A stretch of 64,000 nt of DNA from Alkalicoccus luteus (GCF_012034335.1 NZ_JAATHJ010000011.1:1-64000), one strand, 5' to 3'; shown: positions 24,944 through 33,688, numbered from the stretch's first letter. Program-made: numbers and translations. The notes: a model not told the origin generated them from the sequence alone.

Positions 24944-25207
24944 AAAAGCCCCCTGCTACTGTTGAGAAACGGCCGGCTCGGGAATTGCCTCAGATAAATG
25001 GAACGTTTCAGCTGAGAAGCTGATCATTTTCTTGAGGCAGCTGAATGTATATTCGTTATAGCAGTTCTGCGCTGATGCTCGTAAACAGCTGCCTTCCACT
25101 GTTTGCGAAAAACTGAAGCTTTTAGAACCGAGGTTTTTACTTTTGCATCGAGAGGTAAACACGTTGATTATGAGAACGGCCTGACCGGCGCATTCGCTGC
25201 ACACGCT
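24944..25207. other. Intergenic stretch without a recognisable gene
   Basis: No ORF with a ribosome-binding site is seen on either strand. An imperfect inverted repeat (TGCCTCA near 24986, TGAGGCA near 25033) is the only structure noted. Confidence 0.5.
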
Positions 25208-25245
25208 AAAAAACCGTTCTGCTTCCCCGGCAGAACGGTTTTTTT
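25208..25245. terminator. Bidirectional Rho-independent terminator
   Basis: AAACCGTTCTGC pairs with GCAGAACGGTTT around TTCCCCG, with A-rich and T-rich flanks. It serves the converging HAD gene and the end of the xylan operon. Confidence 0.9.
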
Positions 25246-25267
25246 GCAGTCGTGCTGCGAGCTGTGT

Positions 25268-25933
25268 TTAATCCGCGAAAAGCTCGGTTAAAAAGTGAAG
25301 ATCTTCTGCAATATAGTCCGGCTGCGCCGGCACAGATTCAAACGCTGTTTTATCCCGGCTGATCCAGAGCGTGTCGAACCCAAATGTCTTGGCACCGATG
25401 ATATCCCACGTATTAGACGATACGAATAAAATGCTGCTCCTGGAAACACCTGCTTCCCGCATCGCATGATAATAGGCGGCTGATGACGGCTTGTACTGCT
25501 TGATATCGTCGACGCTGACGATCCGGTCAATATGTGACGCGACAGCAGACTGTTCAATTAATGGCTCAAGCATGTCTCTGGAGCCGTTTGAAACAATCAT
25601 ATGCAGCGGTCCGCTCATCTGCTGCAGGACAGGTGCACTTTCAGCATACAAATTAAGCTTTTCATACGCCCGCATGCCTCGGTTTACAGCGTCTGCGGCT
25701 GCGGAACCCGTTTCAGCAAGCAGTGCCGTCCGCAGCGCTTCTTCTGTAATAATCAAAAACGGCCGGTAGCTCCCGCTCATCTGGGCGGTAAAGGCGTATT
25801 CAATTTGTTTTTTACGCCACAGCTGTCCAATTGACGCCGCTTGCTGTGGATAATATTCCGACAGTGCCCCTTCTACCGAGCGAAGATCAAACAATGTGCC
25901 GTACGCATCATACATGATTGTGCTGTATTTCAT
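25268..25933 (-). CDS. HAD-superfamily hydrolase, L-2-haloacid dehalogenase type
   Basis: A 221-residue soluble hydrolase. Motif I is MYDAYGTLFD with the nucleophilic Asp, motif II SNGS, motif III Lys in YKPSSAAY, and motif IV SSNTWDIIGAKTFGF, the arrangement of type II haloacid dehalogenases. Real substrate may be a haloacid or a small phosphate; the family is catalytically diverse. AAGGAGG precedes the ATG. It overlaps the upstream acetyltransferase by 26 bases, so both are one operon. Confidence 0.85.
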   Translation of the reverse strand: MKYSTIMYDAYGTLFDLRSVEGALSEYYPQQAASIGQLWRKKQIEYAFTAQMSGSYRPFLIITEEALRTALLAETGSAAADAVNRGMRAYEKLNLYAESAPVLQQMSGPLHMIVSNGSRDMLEPLIEQSAVASHIDRIVSVDDIKQYKPSSAAYYHAMREAGVSRSSILFVSSNTWDIIGAKTFGFDTLWISRDKTAFESVPAQPDYIAEDLHFLTELFAD

Positions 25934-26438
25934 CGTGAACCTCCTTATGAGCTGGCTGATCGGGCAGTCGTTTTTCCATGAGCACGGTGTCGTGCCATAC
26001 GCCGTCCCTTACTGCTATTCTTTCCCGATAGCCCACCGTCCGGAACCCTGATTTTTGATGTACATACAGACTTCCTTTATTGGATGAGAAAATAACCGAC
26101 TGTAGCGTCCAGATTCCATTCGCAGCACCTTCCCGTTCGATTTCCTTGAGAAGACTGGAGCCGATTCCTTTGCCGCTGAAGGCTGGATCAACGTACACAC
26201 TGACTTCGGCAACGCCAGCATAAACCATTCGCGGTGAAACCGGTGACAGGGCAGCCCATCCGGCAAACGTACCGTTCCAGCAGGCTGCAATCCGTGCAAA
26301 GGCGTGGTGGCTGAGATGCCAGGTTTCCCAGTCTGCCACTTCTGTTTCAAACGTTGCGTCCCCATTCTCCATACCGGCTTTATAAACAGCCGCTGCCTGA
26401 GTCCAGTTTTCCTTTTGCAGTCGATGCAGCGTGATCAT
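25908..26438 (-). CDS. GNAT N-acetyltransferase (PAT/phosphinothricin acetyltransferase-like)
   Basis: A 176-residue acetyl-CoA-dependent acetyltransferase. AEVSVYVDPAFSGKGIGSSLLKEIE contains the acetyl-CoA pyrophosphate loop (GKGIGS). GDATFETEVADWETW near the N terminus and the C-terminal SLYVHQKSGFRTVGYRERIAVRDGVWHDTVLMEK strongly resemble phosphinothricin/methionine sulfoximine acetyltransferases. The ATG at 26438 is preferred over a GTG three codons earlier, which lies in the purine-rich region that serves as ribosome-binding site. Co-transcribed with the overlapping HAD gene. The natural substrate is unknown. Confidence 0.82.
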   Translation of the reverse strand: MITLHRLQKENWTQAAAVYKAGMENGDATFETEVADWETWHLSHHAFARIAACWNGTFAGWAALSPVSPRMVYAGVAEVSVYVDPAFSGKGIGSSLLKEIEREGAANGIWTLQSVIFSSNKGSLYVHQKSGFRTVGYRERIAVRDGVWHDTVLMEKRLPDQPAHKEVHDEIQHNHV

Positions 26439-26637
26439 CACCCTCACCCTTCCGTTTCACAGGTTGATATGCCTATCGTAACACAAATCAGACTGCCTGC
26501 AGCCTCCATTCTGTCAAAAGGATGGCTAGAACGCCGCTGTTGCAGATAGCCTTGCTGTTGGTCTTAATCCTGGATACTAACAGGTACAAAGAACTAGTTC
26601 ATTCACCTCTCTTCATGAATATGTATAGTTGTGAGTA

Positions 26638-26664
26638 TTGTTCTTCATGAAGAACAAGTATAAT
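26638..26664 (+). promoter_or_regulatory. Promoter with a perfect 20-bp palindromic operator
   Basis: TTGTTCTTCATGAAGAACAA (26638-26657) is an exact palindrome, one base before a consensus -10 TATAAT (26659-26664). A shorter palindrome GAACTAGTTC lies upstream at 26591-26600. The position between -35 and -10 suits a repressor. The regulator is not identifiable. Confidence 0.65.
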
Positions 26665-26687
26665 GGGTGCAAAGGACGGTGATACGA

Positions 26688-28937
26688 ATGACGGACGCAT
26701 CTTTAGAAGATTTTGTACAGCAGTCACGCAGAATGTGCGAGGAAGCCGGCATGGATCCTGCTGAGATCCGGATTCCTAAAGAAAAAATGTCTGCTGAAGA
26801 GCTTGCAGGAAAGCGGGACGAATACAATGAGATACTGGAAGTTGTCGATTTCTTTGCTAAAAAGGTGCTTCATTCACTCGCCGGAACACCGGTACTGATC
26901 GTCATTTCGGACGAACGAGGATATATTTTAAAAATAGACGGGGACGAAACGATCCGCTCAACCGTTCAGCAGCTCGGAATCGAAACAGGGGTCCGCTTCA
27001 CGCAGGAGGATCTTGGAACGAACGTCATTTCACTAGCGCTGCAGCAGGAACATCCTGTCGCTTTAATCGGCGACGATCATTATTTCGAATTTCTGCACGG
27101 GTCGGCCTGCTATTCTGCCCCGTTTCATTACACGGACCTGGATAACTTGCTTGGAACCGTTTCGATTATGACGGGAATTCAGCTTGAAAACAGCTTGTTT
27201 CTGAACATGCTGATGAACGTCGTTGATTCGATCGAACGAGAGCTGCTTTTACGGAAACAGAATCGGCGTTTAAACATTTTGAATCAAATTATGCTTCAGC
27301 GGACCCGGAACGCTGTCATTATTACAGATACAGAAGGAACCGTAACAGAATATAACGATTTCGCCGAAAACCTTTCCGGTTTTAAACGGGAGGAGATAAT
27401 CGGACGCGATATTTTTAAATCCGACATCACCGGAGACTATTTTTATCAGGTCCTGCGTCACGAAAAGCAGTTTAAGGATGTTGAAATGAAGTTTATCAAC
27501 AATCTGAATAATGAACACATCTGCCTGTTTGATGCCCAGCCGATTTACGACGTGAAAAATGCGAAGATCATCGGAGCTTTTGCTCAGCTGCGTGACATTA
27601 CAGAGCGCTACCAGCTCCAGGAGCAGTATAATTATCTCGCCTACCACGATGAATTGACCACGCTCCCGAACAGGCGTTATTTTCAGAGCGAACTGGAAAA
27701 CCTGATTGCAGAAGGGGCCGCCGGTACAGCGCTTCTTCTTATCGATTTAGACGGCTTTAAAAACATTAACGATACGTTCGGCCACTCCAACGGCGATAAA
27801 CTGCTGCAGTCCGTCGCTAAGAGGCTGCAGACGTGCGTTGACAGCTCACAACTGCTCGCACGGATCAGCGGCGATGAGTTCATGGTGCTCCTCACCGATG
27901 TAACCAGCGAGACTTCTGTCAGTCAGTTTGCGAAACACCTGCTGGATCAGTTTCAGCAGCCCTTTTACCTTGGAGAGCGGAGCTTTTATATGACAGCTAG
28001 CATCGGGGCGGCGGTGTATGAAGAGGCTCCCCCGAGTCTTGAAGATTATATGGTGCACGTCGATGCGGCAATGTACAAAGCTAAATCCCAGGGGAAAAAC
28101 GATTACCGTATGTTCTCCCCGGAAATGTACGTTAACTCCAGCGATGAGCTGCTTTTAGAAAATGACCTACGGGCTGCAGTTAGAAACAATGAACTGCGTT
28201 TGTTCTACCAGCCGCTGGTGGAAACCGATACCGGACGTATTTCCGGCTTTGAAGCACTGATCCGCTGGCAGCATCCGGAAAGAGGGATGCTGAGTCCGTC
28301 TGCCTTTATTCCGCTCGCAGAAAAAACCGGATTAATTATTCCCATCGGGGACTGGGTGATTCAGGAGGCGTGCAGACAGCATATGCAGTGGCTGAGCGAA
28401 GGGCTTCCTCCGCTCAAAATCAGCCTCAATCTTTCGGCACAGCAGTTTTTAAAGCAGGACTTCACCGAATTCACAGCTGACGTCATCAGCCGATCCGGGA
28501 TTGATCCGCGCTATCTCGACTTTGAAATCACTGAATCGATGGCGATGGATTTCAACTATGCGGCGAGCGTTTTAGAAGAGCTGAAAGGCCTTGGTTTGTC
28601 GATCAGCATGGACGATTTCGGAACCGGCTACAGCTCGCTCTTCTATTTAAAGCAGTTTCGCATTGATACGCTTAAGATCGATAAGTTCTTTGTTGATGAT
28701 CTCGCTGCCGGGAGCAATGGCGCTGCACTCATTAAAACGATCATTGCGATGGCCGGAGCACTGGAGCTCCATGTAACCGCAGAAGGAGTCGAAGAGTGGT
28801 GCCAGTTTAAAACGCTTCGCGACCTCGGCTGTACGTATATTCAAGGCTATTATTTTATGGAGCCGGTCTCTCCCGATACGATCTCCGCCTCCTATCATGA
28901 GATGCAAAAAAGTATTGAGGAAAAAACGGCGGGCTGA
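26688..28937 (+). CDS. Cyclic-di-GMP enzyme: GAF-PAS-GGDEF-EAL protein
   Basis: A 749-residue cytoplasmic signalling protein. The N-terminal region (about 50-180) resembles the GAF-like sensor of AcoR/DhaR-type activators, with the LGTNVISLALQQEHPVALIGDDHY and SCxxAPF-like stretches. A PAS domain (about 205-325: NAVIITDTEGTVTEYNDFAENLSGF) and an RDITERYQLQEQ linker follow. The GGDEF domain has SGDEF in place of GGDEF; the EAL domain keeps EALIRW, NLSAQQF, EITES, DDFGTGYSS, LKIDK and AEGVE. So phosphodiesterase activity is likely, and cyclase activity uncertain because of the Gly-to-Ser change. The start at 26688 follows AAAGGA. It has its own promoter with a palindromic operator. Likely role: motility, biofilm or adhesion control. 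Confidence 0.9.
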   Translation: MTDASLEDFVQQSRRMCEEAGMDPAEIRIPKEKMSAEELAGKRDEYNEILEVVDFFAKKVLHSLAGTPVLIVISDERGYILKIDGDETIRSTVQQLGIETGVRFTQEDLGTNVISLALQQEHPVALIGDDHYFEFLHGSACYSAPFHYTDLDNLLGTVSIMTGIQLENSLFLNMLMNVVDSIERELLLRKQNRRLNILNQIMLQRTRNAVIITDTEGTVTEYNDFAENLSGFKREEIIGRDIFKSDITGDYFYQVLRHEKQFKDVEMKFINNLNNEHICLFDAQPIYDVKNAKIIGAFAQLRDITERYQLQEQYNYLAYHDELTTLPNRRYFQSELENLIAEGAAGTALLLIDLDGFKNINDTFGHSNGDKLLQSVAKRLQTCVDSSQLLARISGDEFMVLLTDVTSETSVSQFAKHLLDQFQQPFYLGERSFYMTASIGAAVYEEAPPSLEDYMVHVDAAMYKAKSQGKNDYRMFSPEMYVNSSDELLLENDLRAAVRNNELRLFYQPLVETDTGRISGFEALIRWQHPERGMLSPSAFIPLAEKTGLIIPIGDWVIQEACRQHMQWLSEGLPPLKISLNLSAQQFLKQDFTEFTADVISRSGIDPRYLDFEITESMAMDFNYAASVLEELKGLGLSISMDDFGTGYSSLFYLKQFRIDTLKIDKFFVDDLAAGSNGAALIKTIIAMAGALELHVTAEGVEEWCQFKTLRDLGCTYIQGYYFMEPVSPDTISASYHEMQKSIEEKTAG

Positions 28938-28966
28938 ACATATTATTGGAAGAGGTGTCATCATTC

Positions 28967-30583
28967 ATGAAACGAACGGCTTTACTGATCGCTGAACAGC
29001 TATACCGCTGGGGCATTCGTCACCTATTCGGTATACCCGGAAAACCTGTCGTTCCTTTCATTCTTGCTGCTGAAGACAGCGGCATCACGTTCGTACTCAG
29101 CCGGCATGAAGGCGGCGCCGGCTACGAAGCAGCCGGTTACGCCATGCAGGCAAGAGGGCTAGGTGCAGCTGTCGGCACGTCGGGTCCCGGTGCCACGAAC
29201 ATGCTGACTGCCGCCGCTCAGGCAAAAGCGTCTGGTATCCCGGTTCTTTTTTTCACCGGCCACCCTTCGGCAGCAAGCACCGGCAAGCCTCAGGGACAGG
29301 ATTCGAGCGCTTTTGGCACCGACACTGAAGCATTGTTTAAACCTGTGACAAAATTCAGTGCGCAGGTTGAGCGGGCTGATCAAGTAGGCCCGATGCTGCT
29401 TCATGCTGTGAAGATGGCTGTAGAGGGCGTCCCAGGCCCGGTCCATCTCAGCATCCCAGCCGATGTGCTCATGGCTGAAGCAGAGCCGTTTTCCTATGCG
29501 ATGCCGCAGCCTGATGTTACGTATTCCTTGCGCATAAACGAATTTCCAACGGCAGCTGCGTCCGCCAAACGTCCGGTTCTTCTGCTTGGAAAAGGCGTCC
29601 ATACAAGCAGCGCGTATGCAGAGGTTAGGGCATGTGCCGAATTGTATCAGCTGCCGGTCATGACAACCCCCGGAGGGAAAGGAACGTTTCCGGATGATCA
29701 TCCCCTTTCGCTCGGTGCATTCGGGCTTGGCGGCACTGAACGGGCACATGCTTATATCGAGCAGGGAACGGATCTGCTTATCGTCTGCGGTTCATCGCTC
29801 AGTGACATGAGCGTCGCCGGATGGAAGCCGGAACATTATCCGGAGCGGATCATTCACTTTGATGCCCGCCAGCATGTCACCGGAATGTCCTTTCCGGGCC
29901 CTTCTCTCACAATCGCCGGAGATCTCCGGTTAAATCTGCAGCAGCTTTTGCGTCTGGAAGCCGTTCCTGCTTCACCTGCTGATTTGCCTGCTGTTCAACA
30001 ACCGGAAGACCGCAGAGGAGGACGCTGGCTTTCAGCAGGTTCCGTCATGGACGTTCTGAACGAGAGGCTTCCTGATCGTGCCTTCATTTATGGCGATGAT
30101 GGAAGCCACACGTTTTATGCCATCCAGCGATATATCGTGCGCGAGCCGGGTCACTTTTTCTTTGATGATGTGTTTGGTGCGATGGGACACGGAATCGGCT
30201 ACGCTGTTGGGGCAGCGTTTGCTGACCCTGATGCCGATATCGTCTGCCTCACCGGCGACGGCTGTATGTTCATGCACGGCGCTGAAGTATCCACTGCTGT
30301 ATCCGGAGGAGCTGCACTGCTGTTTATCGTCATCAATAATCAGGCATTGGATATGGTTGATAAAGGTATGAAAGTAAATATTGGCCGGGCTGCCGGCACC
30401 ACCTATGAAAAACCGCTCCACGCCACTTCGTTTGCAGAATCACTCGGAGCAGACGCGTACAGAATCGATTCCGAGGACGGCCTGCGTTCAGTTATGAAAA
30501 ACCTGTTCCCCCTAAAACAGACCACGGTTTTGGAAGTCATGACAGACCCGGATGAAATACCGCCTACCATGCGGAGAGGATAA
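28967..30583 (+). CDS. Thiamine pyrophosphate-dependent enzyme (acetolactate synthase/benzoylformate decarboxylase-like)
   Basis: A 538-residue enzyme with the three domains of the POX family. The N-terminal pyrimidine domain has FGIPG and the catalytic Glu in RHEGGAGYEAAGYA; a central domain follows; the C-terminal PP domain has GDGCMFMHGAEVSTA ending in INN, the TPP motif. It differs from IlvB in length and in the substrate-loop sequence, so it may act on another 2-oxo acid. ATG at 28967 lies nine bases after GGAAGAGGTG. The next gene, a carboxymuconolactone decarboxylase-like protein, follows after 21 bases and is presumably in the same pathway. Specific reaction unknown. Confidence 0.8.
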   Translation: MKRTALLIAEQLYRWGIRHLFGIPGKPVVPFILAAEDSGITFVLSRHEGGAGYEAAGYAMQARGLGAAVGTSGPGATNMLTAAAQAKASGIPVLFFTGHPSAASTGKPQGQDSSAFGTDTEALFKPVTKFSAQVERADQVGPMLLHAVKMAVEGVPGPVHLSIPADVLMAEAEPFSYAMPQPDVTYSLRINEFPTAAASAKRPVLLLGKGVHTSSAYAEVRACAELYQLPVMTTPGGKGTFPDDHPLSLGAFGLGGTERAHAYIEQGTDLLIVCGSSLSDMSVAGWKPEHYPERIIHFDARQHVTGMSFPGPSLTIAGDLRLNLQQLLRLEAVPASPADLPAVQQPEDRRGGRWLSAGSVMDVLNERLPDRAFIYGDDGSHTFYAIQRYIVREPGHFFFDDVFGAMGHGIGYAVGAAFADPDADIVCLTGDGCMFMHGAEVSTAVSGGAALLFIVINNQALDMVDKGMKVNIGRAAGTTYEKPLHATSFAESLGADAYRIDSEDGLRSVMKNLFPLKQTTVLEVMTDPDEIPPTMRRG

Positions 30584-30604
30584 TTCTTATTTGGAGGGAT
30601 GGAC

Positions 30605-31003
30605 GTGAACAATAAGGAGTCATATGAAAAAGGGATTGATGTATTAAAAAAGCTGACAGATGAACATGGTATTTCCATGATTCAAAGCTACAAGGATATC
30701 TCCCCTGAATTTACGGAAATGATGATTTCCTTCGGGTTCGGCACTGTATACACGACGGGTTCACTGGAATTAAAGCAGCGCACGATGCTGACGATGGCTT
30801 CTCTCGTCAGTCAGGGAGCGTTCGAGCAGCTGCCATTTCATATACGTGCTGCCATCAACCTGGGTATCTCTCCTCAGGAAATTGTCGAAGTTATTCTGCA
30901 CTGTGCAGCTTACGCCGGTTTTCCGAAAGCAGCGTCCGGCATGCGGATTGCCCGGGACTTATTTCAGGAGCTTGGCGTTGAGCTTCCTGGTGAAAGCAGT
31001 TGA
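30605..31003 (+). CDS. Carboxymuconolactone decarboxylase family protein
   Basis: A 132-residue all-helical protein of the CMD/AhpD fold. The core KQRTMLTMASLVSQGAFEQLPFHIRAAINLGISPQEIVEVILHCAAYAGFPKAASGM matches CMD, with a single His-Cys in the LHCAAYAGFP helix; the CxxC of peroxidase-type AhpD is absent, favouring a decarboxylase-like or structural role. I start at GTG 30605, seven bases after GGAGG; an ATG at 30599 touches the ribosome site. Second gene of a TPP-enzyme unit, closed by a strong terminator. Confidence 0.82.
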   Translation: MNNKESYEKGIDVLKKLTDEHGISMIQSYKDISPEFTEMMISFGFGTVYTTGSLELKQRTMLTMASLVSQGAFEQLPFHIRAAINLGISPQEIVEVILHCAAYAGFPKAASGMRIARDLFQELGVELPGESS

Positions 31004-31021
31004 ACATGCTTTATCATACAT

Positions 31022-31067
31022 AAAAAAGCTGTTCCCGCACGTGAACGTGCAGGAACAGCTTTTTTTG
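31022..31067. terminator. Bidirectional Rho-independent terminator
   Basis: AGCTGTTCCCGCACG pairs with CGTGCAGGAACAGCT, flanked by A- and T-runs. Shared by the CMD gene and the convergent htpX. Confidence 0.92.
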
Positions 31068-31069
31068 CG

Positions 31070-31990
31070 TTATCGTTGTTCGAGTCGTGCAATCCGGTCA
31101 TCCAAATCCGGGTGGGATGAGAACAGCTTGGAGACGCCGCCTTTCCCGCTGATTTTCATCGTTTGAATGGCGGAATCGTCCGTGCGGTCGTTCTTCACGT
31201 TCGCCCGCTCCACGTAAGCTTTTAAAGAGCGTAGGGCGTGTGCCATTTTGTCTCTTCCGGCGAGATCTGCCCCGCCTCGGTCCGCATGGTATTCCCGGTA
31301 GCGGGAAAAGGCCATAACGACCAGACTTCCGAGAATGGAGAAGAGAATCTGAAAAATAATGATTGCCGCAAATCGAACGACAAACTGCAGCTCCGAACGG
31401 ACAAGCCGTGAAACAAGAATCGCAGCTACGCGGGAGAAGAACACGACGAACGTGTTAACGACCCCCTGCAGCAGCGTCATCGTAACCATATCACCGTTGG
31501 CTACGTGCGCCACCTCGTGGGCGATAACGCCTTCTACTGCATTTTCATCCATATTCTGAAGCAGCCCTTCAGAGACAGCTACGAGCGACCGCTTCTTCGA
31601 CGGCCCGGTTGCGAAGGCGTTCACTTCCGGCGAGCGGTAAATCCCCACCTCCGGCATATGTGCCAAACCTGCTGCCCTTGAGAAACGGTGTACCTTTTCG
31701 ACTACCGCACGCTCACGCGCAGACAAGTTGCCTTCCGGGTCGAGCACTTCGACCTTCATCATTTTCTTAGCTACCCAGCGCGACATAGCCAGTGAAATAA
31801 AGGAGCCTGCAAACCCGACGATGATACTAAACACACCGAGTGCGACTAAATCGATTCCGAGCGCGCCTTCTCCTGTATCGAAGCCGCCCCCGCCGATATC
31901 TGTAAAAGTAACGATAAGCGACCAGACAATCATTATTGTCGTTAAGACAAGGATGTTCGTCATGATCCATAACATGATTCGTTTACCCAT
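31070..31990 (-). CDS. htpX: Membrane zinc metalloprotease HtpX
   Basis: A 306-residue membrane-bound M48 peptidase that degrades damaged membrane proteins. Two N-terminal membrane helices (about 7-27 and 45-70) precede the cytoplasmic catalytic part with HEVAH (zinc ligands and catalytic Glu) and a downstream zinc-ligand Glu in [15 protein letters not shown]; two more hydrophobic segments lie between them. The end [18 protein letters not shown] is typical. GGGGAGGATATG provides the ribosome site. A -10 TATAAT on the minus strand at 32024-32029 suggests its own promoter, separate from the DUF2087 gene 69 bases upstream. No CIRCE or other heat-shock operator was seen. Confidence 0.93.
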   Translation of the reverse strand: MGKRIMLWIMTNILVLTTIMIVWSLIVTFTDIGGGGFDTGEGALGIDLVALGVFSIIVGFAGSFISLAMSRWVAKKMMKVEVLDPEGNLSARERAVVEKVHRFSRAAGLAHMPEVGIYRSPEVNAFATGPSKKRSLVAVSEGLLQNMDENAVEGVIAHEVAHVANGDMVTMTLLQGVVNTFVVFFSRVAAILVSRLVRSELQFVVRFAAIIIFQILFSILGSLVVMAFSRYREYHADRGGADLAGRDKMAHALRSLKAYVERANVKNDRTDDSAIQTMKISGKGGVSKLFSSHPDLDDRIARLEQR

Positions 31991-32059
31991 TTGTCATATC
32001 CTCCCCGTCTGTAATCCATATTTATTATACATGATGTACGAACAGGCGCATAGAAGGTT

Positions 32060-32815
32060 TCAGAAATCTTGCGGGGCCGGACGGGTGTGCTTCACCCAGT
32101 AGGAGGACCCGTCACGGCTGCGGTCCAGGAACCCGTACTCGATCAGGTAGCGTCGCAGCGTCACAAAATCGTCATACTTCTGTTTTAAATGCTCATTTAT
32201 TTCCTTCTCTTCATACGTCCGCTGAGGCTCAAATTGCTCAGCGAGGTGACGCAGAAGAACAAGCTTCCGCTTTTCTTTACGGGGAAATGAGCTGAGCGGC
32301 CCCTCTCTGCCTTCTTTTAAATAGGTATCGAGTATTTTTTCTGCTTCTGCTTCAGTTACGGCATAGCGTTCGTCTCTCATAACGGCCCCCTCATGATACG
32401 GCACCAGCTTTTCACGCTCCGGCTTTTGCGCCATCAGTGCCAGAAACAGCTTCGCCTGCTTTTCCTTTTCCTTCAATTTAAAGCGGTGACTGCGCACGGT
32501 CGCTTCTGCTATTCCCATCTTGGCCGCTGTCTGTTTGTCTGTGCTGCTAGCTTGCAAGTGAACGAGTACCTCCTGCTGTACCTGCGTCAGGCCGGTATAG
32601 CGGCGGTCCATCGCGAGCAGCGCTGCGGCAGCTGACTGATGCGCCTCCGTTATGTGTACGCTCATTCGTTTTGCTGCTTCAAACAAGAGACCCTGATGCT
32701 GATACACCACTCCGTTTTCTGTCTGAAACCCGCAAAACAAGCACGAGTTTATGCCGTTACGCGTCAGCCAGCCTTGTGTAATCTCGTCTATCGAAGCCTC
32801 GTCCATATATGACAT
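32060..32815 (-). CDS. DUF2087-domain transcriptional regulator-like protein
   Basis: A 251-residue soluble protein. A cysteine pair (CLFCGF, residues about 22-27) near the N terminus may bind metal. A LuxR/sigma-like helix-turn-helix follows (LTQVQQEVLVHLQASSTDKQTAAKMGIAEATVRSHRFKLKEKEKQAK, about 75-120). The C-terminal DUF2087 domain (about 160-245) contains LSSFPRKEKRKLVLLRHLAEQFEPQRTYEEKEINEHLKQ and DDFVTLRRYLIEYGFLDRSRDGSSYW. Such proteins are presumed regulators with unknown ligand. The ATG at 32815 has GGAGGG six bases upstream. A consensus promoter lies upstream. Confidence 0.8.
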   Translation of the reverse strand: MSYMDEASIDEITQGWLTRNGINSCLFCGFQTENGVVYQHQGLLFEAAKRMSVHITEAHQSAAAALLAMDRRYTGLTQVQQEVLVHLQASSTDKQTAAKMGIAEATVRSHRFKLKEKEKQAKLFLALMAQKPEREKLVPYHEGAVMRDERYAVTEAEAEKILDTYLKEGREGPLSSFPRKEKRKLVLLRHLAEQFEPQRTYEEKEINEHLKQKYDDFVTLRRYLIEYGFLDRSRDGSSYWVKHTRPAPQDF

Positions 32816-32852
32816 CCTCTTCCCTCCTGTTAAATTTGTTATTATATAAACA

Positions 32853-32881
32853 ATTATATATTTCGTTTGCTTATTTGTAAA
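32853..32881 (-). promoter_or_regulatory. SigA promoter of the DUF2087 gene
   Basis: On the minus strand TTTACA (32876-32881), 17-base spacer, TATAAT (32853-32858). Confidence 0.75.
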
Positions 32882-32978
32882 CAAAAGCAGATCAAAGGCA
32901 CAATGAACTACTCATTAACAGCTGTGAAATGATTCTGTTCCCGCCGCTCAGCACATGCTGGATAACCATCATAAAAAA

Positions 32979-33009
32979 GCTTCCGCCCGGTATGGATCCG
33001 GGCGGAAGC
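32979..33009 (-). terminator. Terminator separated from the dioxygenase gene by a repeat element
   Basis: GCTTCCGCCCGG pairs with CCGGGCGGAAGC; on the minus strand a six-T run follows. It lies 680 bases from the nearest upstream minus-strand gene (33689). Removing the repeat between 33010 and 33681 places it seven bases after that gene's stop codon. Confidence 0.85.
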
Positions 33010-33672
33010 AAAGGCTGTTGAAAAAATCTATTTGCTTACCTGTTTATTCGTTTAGTTGTATTCCCCTCCGCTTACCGAGCCTGCCGTGGGCTTGCCTTCA
33101 GCTATTTCTCAGGGGTGACCCCCTGTATGAAGGGAAGAAAGGCACGGCTTCACTCGGGCACAGGCTTCTCGCGAGAAGCCTTCAAGAACCAGTCCGGCTC
33201 CGCTCGTGCGTTGATGCCGTTCGCAGATCTGAACGGCACTGGATCTTCAGACTGCGCTTATTCCACAGGCGTCCCCGCTGGACACATCAAGGAAACGGCT
33301 CTGCTTCTTGGAGAACAACGTGACGACAGGCAGACGCGACTGCTTTTCTTACGTTTATCATGAATTCTAAGAAGTACTGGCATCCCTATTTAACATCGAA
33401 ACGTCTTATCGGGAAGGTTTTATCTTTATGGAATCAGATCGTACCTTCATAAACAGGCACTTGAAACGGACTGCCAGCTGCCGACCTCGAAGGACCTCGA
33501 CTCCGGGAGGATCAGAACGAGGCGAAGATCCAGCGCTTCCGAAAGCAGGAGGAAGCGGTTAGCTGAGCCCGTTCCCTCCGGAAAGCGAGTGTCCGCAGAT
33601 ACAGGCAGATGCAACGTGATTCACCTAAAATCACATTATCAACACTCTGAGCTTCACTTCGGAATGAAGCCT
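33010..33672 (+). repeat. Family-1 dispersed intergenic element, longest copy (copy c) with 9-bp direct repeats
   Basis: It starts AAAGGCTGTTGAAAAAA and ends near TTATCAACACTCTGAGC plus a short hairpin. GGCGGAAGC flanks it on both sides (33001-33009 and 33673-33681), as expected for target-site duplication. The ends are imperfect inverted repeats (GGCTGTTGAAAA against AGAGTGTTGATAA). Internal arms CGCTTCC/GGAAGCG (near 33534-33558) and GGATC/GATCC recur in copy b with altered loops. No transposase or credible ORF. This explains the 873-base gap between 32816 and 33688. Confidence 0.85.
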
Positions 33673-33688
33673 GGCGGAAGCTTTCTCG

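Noticed and set aside
24956-25204. 82-codon minus-strand ORF after the YesL-like gene
   Set aside because: Its GTG start follows the A/T-rich arm of the terminator and lacks a ribosome-binding site; no family resemblance.
26448-26637. Possible small gene or riboswitch upstream of the GGDEF-EAL gene
   Set aside because: No ORF with a ribosome site and no aptamer-like conserved sequence was seen; the palindromes look like operator DNA and lie upstream of the transcript start.
33115-33363. 82-codon ORF inside family-1 copy c
   Set aside because: No ribosome-binding site, no recognisable domain, and the equivalent region is deleted in copy b.
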